Assembly: GCF_007747655.1 (NCBI RefSeq)
Contig: NZ_CP036274.1
Span: 1,922,001-1,986,000 of the forward strand
Source of the DNA: Anatilimnocola aggregata
GTDB taxonomy: Bacteria > Planctomycetota > Planctomycetia > Pirellulales > Pirellulaceae
DNA: 64,000 bases
Reading direction: 5' to 3'
Position numbers and translations under genes: made by a program. Position 1 is the stretch's first letter; each line of letters opens with the position of its first letter. Under the pieces are notes generated by a model, which saw nothing but the letters and a program-made list of their open reading frames with translations, was not told the origin of the DNA and made no database searches. This document shows, piece by piece, positions 45,201 to 52,478 of this stretch.

Positions 45201-45870
45201 CACACTTTTGCCCCAAACCCCGGAGCAACAAGCGACCGCAACACCAATTCTCAAGCCTCTTCCCCTTAGAATCCTTCCTCCACCGCCCCTAAAACTTGAG
45301 CCTGGATTTGTCCCACTCTTCGATGGCGAGTCGCTCGCTGGCTGGCAGGGTTCACTCGAAGGCTTTCGCGCCAATCGCGGCAGCCTGGAGTGCAGTGAGA
45401 CTCACGACCGGAAAATCTATACGACCAAGGAATACAGCGATTTCATCCTGAAGTTTGAATATCAGGGAACTCCGGGTGTCGATGGTGGTGTCGCAATCCG
45501 GATGCGACTCGATGGCGGGCCAGCCTTTGATGGCCTCGAGATGCAAATTCTTGATGAAACGGCCGAGGAATTTGCCGGCATTAATCCTCACCAGCGGTCA
45601 GGTGGAATTTGGGGAGTGGTGGGCCCATCCCAGGATCACCTGAAACCGCTGGGCGAATGGAACGCTTGCGAAATTACTGCCCAAGGGAGGCAAGTGAAGG
45701 TTGTCTCCAACGGCATTGAGATCGTAAACCTAAACTTGGACAAGGTCACCTATCCTACGCCCGACGGCAAAGATCACCCAGGTTTGAAGCGAACAATTGG
45801 TCACATTTGCATTTGGAATCACATTAACAATGTGACTTACCGCAACCTGCAAATCAAAGAGCTGAAGTAG
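42250..45870 (+). CDS. Ser/Thr kinase - leucine-rich-repeat-like - DUF1080 fusion
   Basis: A 1206-residue protein. An N-terminal helical module (about 1-70, SLEQYLGRIAESGLI..KLTPYQAQQSYQG) is typical of planctomycete kinases. The kinase (about 72-335) has GQGGMGMV, VALKIL, HRDIKPANLLL and DMG in place of DFG, so it is probably active. A linker leads to one membrane helix (LLIAAGFAALALSALGVWVIV). Outside are irregular LRR-like repeats (LRTLSLVAS, LKSLSLVGS, LERLDLQGS, LVYLNLKGS, LEELGLEET). Residues from about 1015 form DUF1080 (FVPLFDGESLAGWQGSLEGF..GLEMQILDE..YRNLQIKELK), a concanavalin-like 3-keto-disaccharide hydrolase/lectin fold. AAAGGGG is a good ribosome site. Confidence 0.93.
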   Translation: MPVSLEQYLGRIAESGLIAETELREFLSSLAAAKQPQDAEQFARELVRAKKLTPYQAQQSYQGKGKSLVLGNYVVLDKLGQGGMGMVLKAEHRRMERVVALKILSPAVTKTPEVLKRFQQEVKVAARLTHPNIATAYDADVAGNTHFLVMEYVEGSDLASLVAKEGRLSVPRAVNYILQAARGLAYAHGEGVIHRDIKPANLLLDKKGTLKILDMGLARIEDPSQAGLTQSGEVMGTVDYMAPEQALDTRRADARADIYSLGCTLYRLLTAENMFEGETMVQKLMAHQQKPIPNLTAIRADVPAALASLFARMVAKKPEDRYQTMAEVEADLAALASSPATANSNILSDSATSGSLGSFLQSMASGGSGKSIGPSPAATTKGKLPTPVAPVALAGTDSSSILSEATIAISPASDNKLAGTIAQGQVAVEFDTIAGHTVSMIATPTPKPKPKPKGKNKSVQLQIRVLLIAAGFAALALSALGVWVIVKNKDGQEIARLKVPEGSTATVTKKPSKKPASTSKGASTTPSFLPPTTSDAPMSAADQQEREIAEWLIKTGSSVQIRNAANLGSTIKVVRDLPQTPFYIDVINLTKPDGFSKADAEKLAKAARLTTIYATNTTFQAGSIAALKNAPKLRTLSLVASGSQASPQQLQEVLEVKQLKSLSLVGSAATDDVVSRLGQLPNLERLDLQGSKVYRDQGIELLAKSPPQRLVYLNLKGSKIGRAGVKAIATLPALEELGLEETGVDDESLQELIASPLIAVALKYSNVSREGATKLNQATNCQITGLPSQMPDLYRSQAYRQAIRHLQQRGYQLSQRSGLSPSRLTATPVPDDTIVAICDVSMETLPADIDDDLKAISQFRDLSHFWSRNYVPPSVLNVLAELPALRFINLQGAKDAEIWKWKSRDKFKTVGIAISNDDVLRELLNLPSLHYLALRNDTVLSQEAFNLLSGAKHLRTVAGHTRYRDHLQKLANERPEMQVRAEPDTLLPQTPEQQATATPILKPLPLRILPPPPLKLEPGFVPLFDGESLAGWQGSLEGFRANRGSLECSETHDRKIYTTKEYSDFILKFEYQGTPGVDGGVAIRMRLDGGPAFDGLEMQILDETAEEFAGINPHQRSGGIWGVVGPSQDHLKPLGEWNACEITAQGRQVKVVSNGIEIVNLNLDKVTYPTPDGKDHPGLKRTIGHICIWNHINNVTYRNLQIKELK

Positions 45871-45943
45871 AGTACGCCGGAACAGCGCGGAGCAAACGCT
45901 TATTTCCCTGCCTGCCAAGCGTGGCGCCCCTCAAGCAGAGGGT

Positions 45944-46035
45944 GTTGAATAAGTCGGTGACTTATTCAACAGCAGGTGTCGTAACTCTCGGGAATGGCAC
46001 GCCCGAGTGTTGATAAAGTCGACCCATTTATCAAC
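45944..46035. terminator. Pair of hairpins between convergent kinase genes
   Basis: GTTGAATAAGTC (45944-45955) pairs perfectly with GACTTATTCAAC (45959-45970) across three bases. GTTGATAAA (46009-46017) pairs with TTTATCAAC (46027-46035). They lie between the stops of two convergent genes, so they probably end transcription in both directions. Confidence 0.65.
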
Positions 46036-46071
46036 GAGTACGCTAAAAACGGATTCACTCCTACGTCAGAG

Positions 46072-47340
46072 CTAGCGCTGGGCGAGGGTGACAAGGACGA
46101 TCAGGAACGCTAGGACCGCGACGGCGACGATGCCGGCGATGATGGCGGTGCGGTTGAACGTGGCTTCGGAGGTTTCGCTCAGGGCGCTCACGACTTCGGC
46201 GGCGCTGGCCGGTCGATCTGCCGGCTTCTTGGCCAGCAGCTTTTGAAAGAGCGTGTCGAGCCAGACGGGGATCTCGGAATTGCTTTGCCGCAGCGAGGGA
46301 ATTGGGGACTGCTGGTGGGCCATGATCTTGGCCATGGCATTCTTTTCGTTGTAAGGCGGCCGCCCCGTGAGCAAGTAGTGGAGCGTGCAGCCGAAGGAGT
46401 AAAGATCGGCGCGGCCATCGACGTTGTGCGAATCGGCTGCCTGCTCGGGGGCGATGTAATCGGGAGTGCCGAGCGTTTCGCCCATGACGGTCAGGTTGCG
46501 ATCGCGGCCGGCGAGGAACGCGCGGGCGTCGTCTTCGAGCGCCATCGTCAGGTTGGCGATCTTTAGATTCCCCTGCACGCTGACGAGGACGTTCTGCGGC
46601 TTGAGATTGCGGTGGACGATCCCCTTCGAGTGCAAATGCGCCAGGCCATCGGCAATGCGGCGGGCTGTTTCGATGGCGACAGGAACCGCCAGCGGGCCGT
46701 GCTCGTTGACGACGCGACCAAGGTCGGCACCACCGACGTATTCAAAGGCGAGAAACGAGCGACCCTGCACTTCGCCCAATTCATAACTGGCGACGACGTG
46801 CGGATGTTGGATGTTCTTGGTCAGTTCGAACTCGCGCTTCATCCGCTTCATAAAGTCGGGCAGTTTGGCGAGTTCTTTGGGAACGACCTTCAACGAGACG
46901 ATCAGGCCATCGCTGCGGCGCTGGGCTTTATAAATGGCCCCAGTGCTGGCGTTGGAAATCATCGTCAGGATTTCGTAGTTGCCAAACTGGTTCCCCTTGC
47001 TGGCCGGCGCTTCTTCAGCTGGCGACAACTTGGCTTCGGCCTGCATGGCCTTCTCGCCGCTGACGGCCGCCTTGAGCATGGCGTCGTAGGCTTTTTTGCG
47101 CGGCGGATCGGAGAGCATGACCCGCGCCGACGACAACTCGTTGAGCACTCGCTGAGCGATCACGCCGTTCGGGCCACCGGCAAACGAGCGGACGTGCATC
47201 ATCTGCCGATCGGCAGCCGAGTTGATGACGTCGACGTCCCCCTCCAGCTCTTTCAGCCCCAGCAGGCGATAAAAATTAGCGGGCTGCTCTTCCGGCGGAA
47301 TGGAGAGCCATTTGTAGTACGGATCGAAGGTGGTGGTCAC
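46072..47340 (-). CDS. Predicted pseudokinase with J-domain-like N-terminus
   Basis: A 422-residue protein. Residues 5-90 (YYKWLSIPPEEQPANFYRLLGL..ADRQMMHVR..LSDPPRKKAYDAML) form the DnaJ-like module found at the start of some planctomycete kinases. The kinase-like domain runs from about 121 to 385 and keeps Lys151 (VSLKVV) and APEQAADSHNVDGRADLYSFG. However, the catalytic loop reads HRNLKPQN (Asp245 replaced by Asn), the DFG motif is replaced by ANL around residue 263, and the glycine loop is ISNASTG. Phosphotransfer is therefore unlikely. A C-terminal helix (IAGIVAVAVLAFLIVLVTLA) anchors it in the membrane. It may be a scaffold or an allosteric partner of active kinases such as 42250-45870. 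Confidence 0.9.
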   Translation of the reverse strand: MTTTFDPYYKWLSIPPEEQPANFYRLLGLKELEGDVDVINSAADRQMMHVRSFAGGPNGVIAQRVLNELSSARVMLSDPPRKKAYDAMLKAAVSGEKAMQAEAKLSPAEEAPASKGNQFGNYEILTMISNASTGAIYKAQRRSDGLIVSLKVVPKELAKLPDFMKRMKREFELTKNIQHPHVVASYELGEVQGRSFLAFEYVGGADLGRVVNEHGPLAVPVAIETARRIADGLAHLHSKGIVHRNLKPQNVLVSVQGNLKIANLTMALEDDARAFLAGRDRNLTVMGETLGTPDYIAPEQAADSHNVDGRADLYSFGCTLHYLLTGRPPYNEKNAMAKIMAHQQSPIPSLRQSNSEIPVWLDTLFQKLLAKKPADRPASAAEVVSALSETSEATFNRTAIIAGIVAVAVLAFLIVLVTLAQR

Positions 47341-47500
47341 TCGGCAGGGCTCCAGCGAACTCGATTCAGCGCAGTAAGCGCAAGGCAGTCTTGAGAGGTA
47401 GCGTCAGGGTAATCATCACGCGGAAGCGCTGCAATCGTCCTGCGGCAGAAGGGGTGCGGTCACAGACAGGATGCCTATGCCACGAGGGAGAAAGGAACGG

Positions 47501-48496
47501 CTACGGCGCTTCCACCACTTCGAAGGCGGAGCCTTTGATCTTGCGCAGTTCGTCGTGCAGGACCGGAATCCGCTCATCGGGCGCACAGCTGAGGGCCCAT
47601 TCGATGCCGTTATCGGCGACGAGCATGCCGTGCTTCTTCAGCCCTTTGAGAATGGCCTGCACCGGCGGGCTGAATTTGGAGATGTCGTAGTCGGCCTTCA
47701 GGCGCAGACGTTCGCCCATGCGCGGCAAGTTGGGATCGGTCTTGCGACTGGCATAGTGCGTGGCGGGCGAAACATAAGCCTTACGAGAATTGCGCACCGT
47801 CACGCGCATGGCATGATTGACCATGCCGGCCTGCAGTTCGTCATAGCGAATGATCGCAGGAAAAATCGGCAGCCCCGCGGCATCGCTGCTGGTCCAGCCG
47901 TCGGGACGGAGGTCGTTGGTCTTGAGGTTGAAGGTCGCTTCGCAGGCTGCTTGCCAGCCGCCATCGACCTTTTTCATTTGATAGAACTCGTACAGCATCA
48001 TGGCTGCTGGATCGACGACGATGGCGTGCCGGTCGCCACCTTGATCGAGCTTGTCGCGCTGCACGTCGTCGAGCGAAAGCCGCTTCAGGTCGTCTTCGCG
48101 TTTGAAGTGCGCGGGCCAACCTTCAATCGGCACGTTCGCGGGAATTGGAAATGGTCCCTTGTCAGACTCATCGGGGTACGAGACTACTTTCAAATCGACG
48201 CGCGGCTGATTGGGCGGCACGAGGATGTAGGCCATGTCTGGGTTATAGCGCAGCGGTTTCTCGTTGCCGATCGAGGCGACAATGGCCGCGCTGTTCTTGT
48301 GCACCGGCCATTTCGAAACGTCGGCATTCCACGGATTGTCCTTGGGCATGATCTGTAGCTGCGAGACGATCGCGTCGGCCTCTTTCGTATCGAACATCAC
48401 CGGCTTGGTGAGCGTTGGAGTTTGAGCGGAAACGCCAGCAACGCAGCTGAGTGCCGCGATGTAAGCAACAAGCGCAAAACCGAGTGGGCGTGACAT
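47501..48496 (-). CDS. Secreted protein of unknown function
   Basis: A 331-residue protein from ATG 48496 (MSRPLGFALVAYIAALSCVAGVSAQ, signal peptide); 16 upstream codons to 48544 are unlikely to be used. The mature part has PWNADVSKWPVHKNSAAIVASIG, YILVPPNQPRVDLK, IPIEGW-like PANVPIEGWPAH, DRHAIVVDPAAMMLYEFYQMKKVDGGW, TFNLKTNDLRPDGWTSSDAAGLPIFPAIIRYDEL and a conserved NHAMRVTVRNSRKAYVSPATHYAS. I recognise this as a recurrent secreted bacterial family but cannot name a domain with certainty. It is divergent from the cobalamin riboswitch-TonB receptor unit. Confidence 0.82.
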   Translation of the reverse strand: MSRPLGFALVAYIAALSCVAGVSAQTPTLTKPVMFDTKEADAIVSQLQIMPKDNPWNADVSKWPVHKNSAAIVASIGNEKPLRYNPDMAYILVPPNQPRVDLKVVSYPDESDKGPFPIPANVPIEGWPAHFKREDDLKRLSLDDVQRDKLDQGGDRHAIVVDPAAMMLYEFYQMKKVDGGWQAACEATFNLKTNDLRPDGWTSSDAAGLPIFPAIIRYDELQAGMVNHAMRVTVRNSRKAYVSPATHYASRKTDPNLPRMGERLRLKADYDISKFSPPVQAILKGLKKHGMLVADNGIEWALSCAPDERIPVLHDELRKIKGSAFEVVEAP

Positions 48497-48624
48497 CGAG
48501 CGAAGCTCCGCGGGCGAGGGAAGAAGCCGAGAGGCGGAAAACATCGTAGCAGGTCGCTAGCAGCAGGCAAAATTTGCGAAATCGGAATCATCCCTACGAC
48601 CGGTGCCATCCGATTAATCGTTAC

Positions 48625-48812
48625 AGGTTCTCAGCGAAACGTAACACGGGGGGTGGTACGTCGCTGGGAATTGCTGCCGGTGTCAGGGAAGCGGAGTGCA
48701 ATGCTCCCGCCGCCCCGCGACTGTATGGGTGACGAACGCCAACGAAGCCACTGACTGCACACGCGGTTGGGAAGGCGGCTAGTAGGACGAACCCGAGCCA
48801 GGATATCTGACC
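48625..48812 (+). promoter_or_regulatory. Cobalamin riboswitch
   Basis: The leader of the TonB receptor gene has the ordered conserved parts of the AdoCbl-type element: AGGGAAGCGGAGTGCAATG and CCGCCCCGCGACTGTA, then GAAGCCACTGACTGC, GGGAAGGCGGC, GACGAACCCGAGCCAGGATA (B12 box) and TCTGACC. With cobalamin bound it should repress expression of the downstream receptor, here by blocking ribosome access or by termination. The boundaries are approximate. Confidence 0.93.
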
Positions 48813-48860
48813 CGCGCGGCCCGAAGTCACATCATTTTCCCGTGGGGGGAAGAGGACATC

Positions 48861-50879
48861 ATGCTTTGGCCAATTCGGCCGCGCACGCGAGACGGCTCGC
48901 TGCGCATCAGCGCGCTTCCAACAGCGCCGCTGCCGTTCGTTTGTTTTGCTTGGCTCTTGTGCTGCGCGGCAGCTGTCGCCCAAGAGCAGTCCGGCGAGTT
49001 TCAACCGCCGTTGCCAGAAGTCCCAGTTTCTCAGCAGCCAGCGGAGCTTGCTCCGCAAGTCTTGCCAGAGACGCAGGTGCAAGGGGAACTAAGCAGCTTT
49101 CCGGCGGAGCCTTTGCCGGCCAGCGACGTCATCGCGCCAACACGCACGCCGCAGCCCATCTCGGAGAACGCGAGTTCGATCACCGTGATCACGCGCGAAC
49201 AGATCGAACAGAGCGGTCAGGTCAACGTGGCTGAAGTGTTGCGCGGCACCCTCGGTGTCGACGTGGTGCGCCAAGGTGGCCCCGGCGGTTTGACGAGCGT
49301 TTTCATGCGCGGTGCAAACTCGCAACATACGAAGGTGCTGCTCGATGGCATTTCGCTGAACGACCCGAGCAATGCCTCGCGCTTGTTCGACTTCAGCACG
49401 CTCAGTACCGACAACATCGAACGGATCGAAGTCCTGCGCGGGCCGCAGAGCATGGCCTATGGCAGCGATGCGATCGGCGGCGTCATCAACATCATCAGTC
49501 GCCGCGGTCAGGGTCCGCTCAGCGTGCGGGCAGGTGCGCTCGGGGGGAGTTTCAAAACCGGTCAGACCAGCGTCAACGTGCAAGCCGGCGATGAGAATGC
49601 TTATTACTCGGTCACCGGTTCGTTTCTCTCGACCGGCGGCATCTCGGCCGCGAGTGCGCGGGTCGGCGGCGTCGAGCACGATCAGTTCAATCTCGGCACC
49701 ATGACGGGACGCATGGGCTGGAACGTTACGCCCGATCTGAATATCGACTACGTCTTTCGCGCTGCGGAAGGAACCGCAGCCGTCGACGACTTCGACTTTC
49801 TGACGGGACTGCCGGTCGACAACCTGATTCGCAAGAACGCAACGAACACGTTCGCCAATCGGATTCAACTCAGCTGGACCGGGCCGGAAGATCAGTTTCA
49901 GCACAAGCTGGGGTTCAACGTCAACAACGTCGAACGCAAAGATAGCGACCCGGGGTTTTCGCCCGCGCGGTTTCACGGTCAAACTCGCGAAGTCGACTAC
50001 CTGGCCAGTCTCGTCGTAGTGCCGACCAACACGATTAACGTCGGGGCCAACTACCTGGCCGAAGATGCCTTCACCAGCGACAACACCCTGCAGTCGCAAT
50101 TTGTGAAGGGAGTGTTCATTCAAGATCAGTTTCAACTGTTCGATCGCTTTTTCGGCACCGCCGGTGCGAGGTGGGATGAAACGAGCCGCGCCGGCCCCGC
50201 GCAGACGTATCGCGTGACCGGTCTCTACCGCATCGACGAGACGAACACCGGCATTCACGGCACCATCGGCACCGGCTTTCGTCAGCCCGCGCTGGCCGAA
50301 AACTTGTTTCAGTTTGGCAATCCCAACCTGCGCCCCGAAAAGAGCAAGGGCTGGGATGTCGGCGTGCGGCAAGGGATTTGGGACGACGTGATTTGGGCCG
50401 ATGCCACTTATTATCGCAACGACTTCGTCGACCTGATCGTGTTCGACTTCAACACGTTCAGCTTGGAGAATGTCGGGCTCGCCCGCAGCAGCGGCGTGGA
50501 GCTCAACATGTTCGCCATGCTGACCGATAACCTGGTCGCGAACGTCTCCTACACGCTCGACGATACGTTGAACCTGGAAACCGGTATGCAGCTCCTGCGC
50601 CGGCCGCGCGAGAAGTGGAATCTGTCCCTCACGCGCAGCTGGTATGAAGGTCGCGGCGCGGCGACGCTGTCGTTTCAGCACTACAGCAACCGCCTCGATA
50701 CCGGCAATATTTTTCTGCCGAGCTACTCGCTGCTGAATCTGTCGGGCAATTGGCGGATGACCGACCGCCTGGAGTTCGTCGGGCGCTTCGACAACCTGGC
50801 CAACACCGAGTATGAAGAGGTCCGCGGCTACGGCACGCCCGGCTTCGGCGCGTACGGCGGGTTTAATGTGTATTGGTAG
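48861..50879 (+). CDS. btuB: TonB-dependent cobalamin receptor (BtuB-like)
   Basis: A 672-residue outer-membrane protein. The export signal covers about the first 47 residues (LPFVCFAWLLCCAAAVAQEQ). The plug domain follows: ENASSITVITREQIEQSGQVNVAEVLRGTLGVDVVRQGGPGGLTSVFMRGANSQHTKVLLDGISLND, then IERIEVLRGPQSMAYGSDAIGGVINIISRRG. The rest is a 22-strand barrel with the PxLAENLFQFGNPNLRPEKSKG region and a C-terminal aromatic residue (NVYW). The cobalamin riboswitch in front identifies the ligand as cobalamin or a corrinoid. No transport or B12 synthesis genes are nearby. It should work with a TonB-ExbBD system encoded elsewhere. Confidence 0.93.
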   Translation: MLWPIRPRTRDGSLRISALPTAPLPFVCFAWLLCCAAAVAQEQSGEFQPPLPEVPVSQQPAELAPQVLPETQVQGELSSFPAEPLPASDVIAPTRTPQPISENASSITVITREQIEQSGQVNVAEVLRGTLGVDVVRQGGPGGLTSVFMRGANSQHTKVLLDGISLNDPSNASRLFDFSTLSTDNIERIEVLRGPQSMAYGSDAIGGVINIISRRGQGPLSVRAGALGGSFKTGQTSVNVQAGDENAYYSVTGSFLSTGGISAASARVGGVEHDQFNLGTMTGRMGWNVTPDLNIDYVFRAAEGTAAVDDFDFLTGLPVDNLIRKNATNTFANRIQLSWTGPEDQFQHKLGFNVNNVERKDSDPGFSPARFHGQTREVDYLASLVVVPTNTINVGANYLAEDAFTSDNTLQSQFVKGVFIQDQFQLFDRFFGTAGARWDETSRAGPAQTYRVTGLYRIDETNTGIHGTIGTGFRQPALAENLFQFGNPNLRPEKSKGWDVGVRQGIWDDVIWADATYYRNDFVDLIVFDFNTFSLENVGLARSSGVELNMFAMLTDNLVANVSYTLDDTLNLETGMQLLRRPREKWNLSLTRSWYEGRGAATLSFQHYSNRLDTGNIFLPSYSLLNLSGNWRMTDRLEFVGRFDNLANTEYEEVRGYGTPGFGAYGGFNVYW

Positions 50880-51194
50880 GGGGCTGGTGGCTGGGGGCTA
50901 GGAACTAGGAGCTGGGAACTGGGGCGGGGGGAGAGGAGTTGGCTGGGGCGCTAGTCGGCCACTGACCGCCCAGTAGCTGCCGACATACCTCGTCACGTTG
51001 AACGTCGCTCGAACAATTCTCGCCCCCGGGCCTGCCCCGGGGGTTCATTGGCTTGTGCACTACTTCGCGGCAGTGGCGGGGCTTTTTTGTGCGCGGGTAG
51101 AATTGGGAAATGCGAGCTACGTCGCAACAACTGGAATTCGTGGTGCTTGCCACTCTCGCGGAAGCTTTGAGCACGTGTGCGGGAGAGATACGAA
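50880..51194. other. Repeat-bearing intergenic region
   Basis: No supported long gene. Bases 50880-50925 hold a GGCTGG/AACTAGGAGCTGGG simple repeat like that at 30715-30756. Bases 51000-51100 carry the first copy of an intergenic repeat (CTCGCCCCCGGGCCTGCCCC, GGGGGTTCATTGGCTTGTG, CTTCGCGGCAG, GCGCGGGTAGAAT). GGTAGAAT near 51098 could be a promoter -10. A 32-codon frame from 51109 follows it directly but is too short to call. Confidence 0.6.
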
Positions 51195-51602
51195 ATGTGG
51201 CTAGCTGAGATCGCATCGATGTTTCGGCACATTTTCAATTGGCCGCCATCGGTCAACGGGTTGGTTGATCGATACTTCCAGCCCGGGGATAGATCCACTG
51301 CCAAGGGCTTCTATCAAAACTGGCATGACTCGCGTTATCTGCATGTTCAGCTTGGCGATGGGCTACACGATTTCAGCAAAGATGGTTTCTATGCTGCCTG
51401 CTGGGTTGTCTTCCTGTGGCCGCCATTTGAGGCCGACGATTACCTGGTGCTGGCGACTGACGCAGAGAAAGACACCGGTTCGGTAGCAATGTGTATTGCC
51501 ACAGGCCAAATCGTTTATGAATATTCAGGAAGCACCGTTGAACTTGCCGTTAGTTTTACGGACTTCATTCAGCAACTGAGGGCTGGCGGATGGAGCGGGT
51601 AG
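51195..51602 (+). CDS. Small hypothetical protein
   Basis: A 135-residue soluble protein from ATG 51195, preceded by GGGAGAG at suitable spacing; GTG 51177 is an alternative. It is rich in aromatic residues: MFRHIFNWPPSVNGLVDRYF, SRYLHVQLGDGLHDFSKDGF, VVFLWPPFEADDYLVLATDA and IATGQIVYEYSGSTVELAVSFTDFIQQL. The ending (GQIVYEY..F.DFIQQL) is reminiscent of SMI1/KNR4-like proteins, but the middle does not fit well. I do not assign a function. It is the first of three small genes separated by related repeats. Confidence 0.6.
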   Translation: MWLAEIASMFRHIFNWPPSVNGLVDRYFQPGDRSTAKGFYQNWHDSRYLHVQLGDGLHDFSKDGFYAACWVVFLWPPFEADDYLVLATDAEKDTGSVAMCIATGQIVYEYSGSTVELAVSFTDFIQQLRAGGWSG

Positions 51603-51644
51603 GTGTCAGGCGGGCCCTTTTTGCGAGCGGGTAGGATGGCGAGC

Positions 51645-51950
51645 ATGAATGACAAAACGAGTGCCACCTTAGTCTTTATCGCCCTTCTGTTGCTCTACGT
51701 GGGGAGCTATTGCGCGCTGGTCGAGCCTGGATCGGCGGGAGTGATTGTGAGGAATGGAATCAGCCGACCAATTGAACACTACCGTCATTTCAACAACCTT
51801 GCAGCAATGGCATTTTGGCCCTTGGAGAAGCTTGACCGAAAGCTAAGGCCCGACTCTTGGCCCGTGTCACCTTTGAAGATAGAAATCAACACACGGCCCC
51901 CACGTCAGCCGCAACCTGCCACAGAACCTTCGACACTGTTACCTGGCTAG
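51645..51950 (+). CDS. Small single-span membrane protein
   Basis: A 101-residue protein from ATG 51645 with a membrane helix near the N-terminus (ATLVFIALLLLYVGSYCALV). A periplasmic part follows (GVIVRNGISRPIEHYRHFNNLAAMAFWPLEKLDRKLRPDSW) and a Pro-rich tail. TVIVRNGI..YR.f...a.f.P.e.lDR.iRp.yW is a pattern seen in short planctomycete and proteobacterial membrane proteins of unknown function. The upstream sequence contains GAGCGGGTAGGATGG, resembling the promoter-like repeat part before the neighbouring small genes. Confidence 0.65.
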   Translation: MNDKTSATLVFIALLLLYVGSYCALVEPGSAGVIVRNGISRPIEHYRHFNNLAAMAFWPLEKLDRKLRPDSWPVSPLKIEINTRPPRQPQPATEPSTLLPG

Positions 51951-52100
51951 TCGTCGTCGAGTCCAACGTTCACTGTTCGCCCACGGCCTGCCCCGGGGGT
52001 TCACTGGCTTGTGAACTAGCTTCGCGGCAGGTAGCGCAAAAACCAATAAACCCCCGCCGCGGGGTCGGAGGCGATTGTTGCGTAAGGGTAGAATACCGCG
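51950..52100. repeat. Intergenic repeat copy between small genes
   Basis: This stretch shares GGCCTGCCCCGGGGGTTCA, TGGCTTGTG, CTACTTCGCGGCAG-like (here CTAGCTTCGCGGCAGG) and AGGGTAGAAT with the copy at 51000-51100. A shorter relative is at 52345-52395 (CTCGAACGAATCTCGCCCCC, GGTTGTTGTGCGCGGGGC). The units precede successive small genes in the same orientation. They could supply promoters (GGGTAGAAT) or be recombination sites. Confidence 0.65.
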
Positions 52101-52307
52101 ATGGAAACGACGAACCCTTATGAATCGCCACAAGAACCGAGTGCGCCGATTTCATCACAACGTCGCTGGCTGCGGTGGTGGATGGTCGTTCCTGCGGTAA
52201 TTGTGCTTTGGCTGGTGCTAGAGGTGATCTTAGTAGAATTCCTGCGATCACAAAGCCGCATCAAGGGCGATCCACCCGTCGACACATCCTCGCCGTCAGA
52301 ACATTGA
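52101..52307 (+). CDS. Small NPYESP-start membrane protein
   Basis: A 68-residue protein METTNPYESPQEPSAPISSQ followed by one membrane helix (WMVVPAVIVLWLVLEVILVEFL) and a short hydrophilic tail. The NPYESP start is a recurring feature of small planctomycete membrane proteins. The topology is probably cytoplasmic N-terminus with the tail outside. The function is unknown. GGTAGAAT lies 10-17 bases before the ATG. Confidence 0.72.
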   Translation: METTNPYESPQEPSAPISSQRRWLRWWMVVPAVIVLWLVLEVILVEFLRSQSRIKGDPPVDTSSPSEH

Positions 52308-52478
52308 CCTTTCAATCCCGACAGACTGATCAGTGCCGATGAACTTCGCTCGAACGAATCTCGCCCCCGGGGGCGGTTGTTGTGCGCGGGGCTACTCATC
52401 TTGTTTCTGGCGAGGCGGCTATCCAGAATGAGCGTTCCTCCCCGAACATCCCGCCCATCGAATGAAGGACTGAAGAAC

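Noticed and set aside
51109-51207. 32-codon frame directly after a GGTAGAAT element
   Set aside because: Too short to support without conservation data; it overlaps the start of the 51195 gene in another frame.
50990-52400. Integron attC sites in the repeats between small genes
   Set aside because: GTTGAAC (50996-51002) and GTCCAAC (51960-51966) fit single core boxes, but no repeat copy has both a RYYYAAC start and a matching GTTRRRY end, and no integron integrase is in the window.
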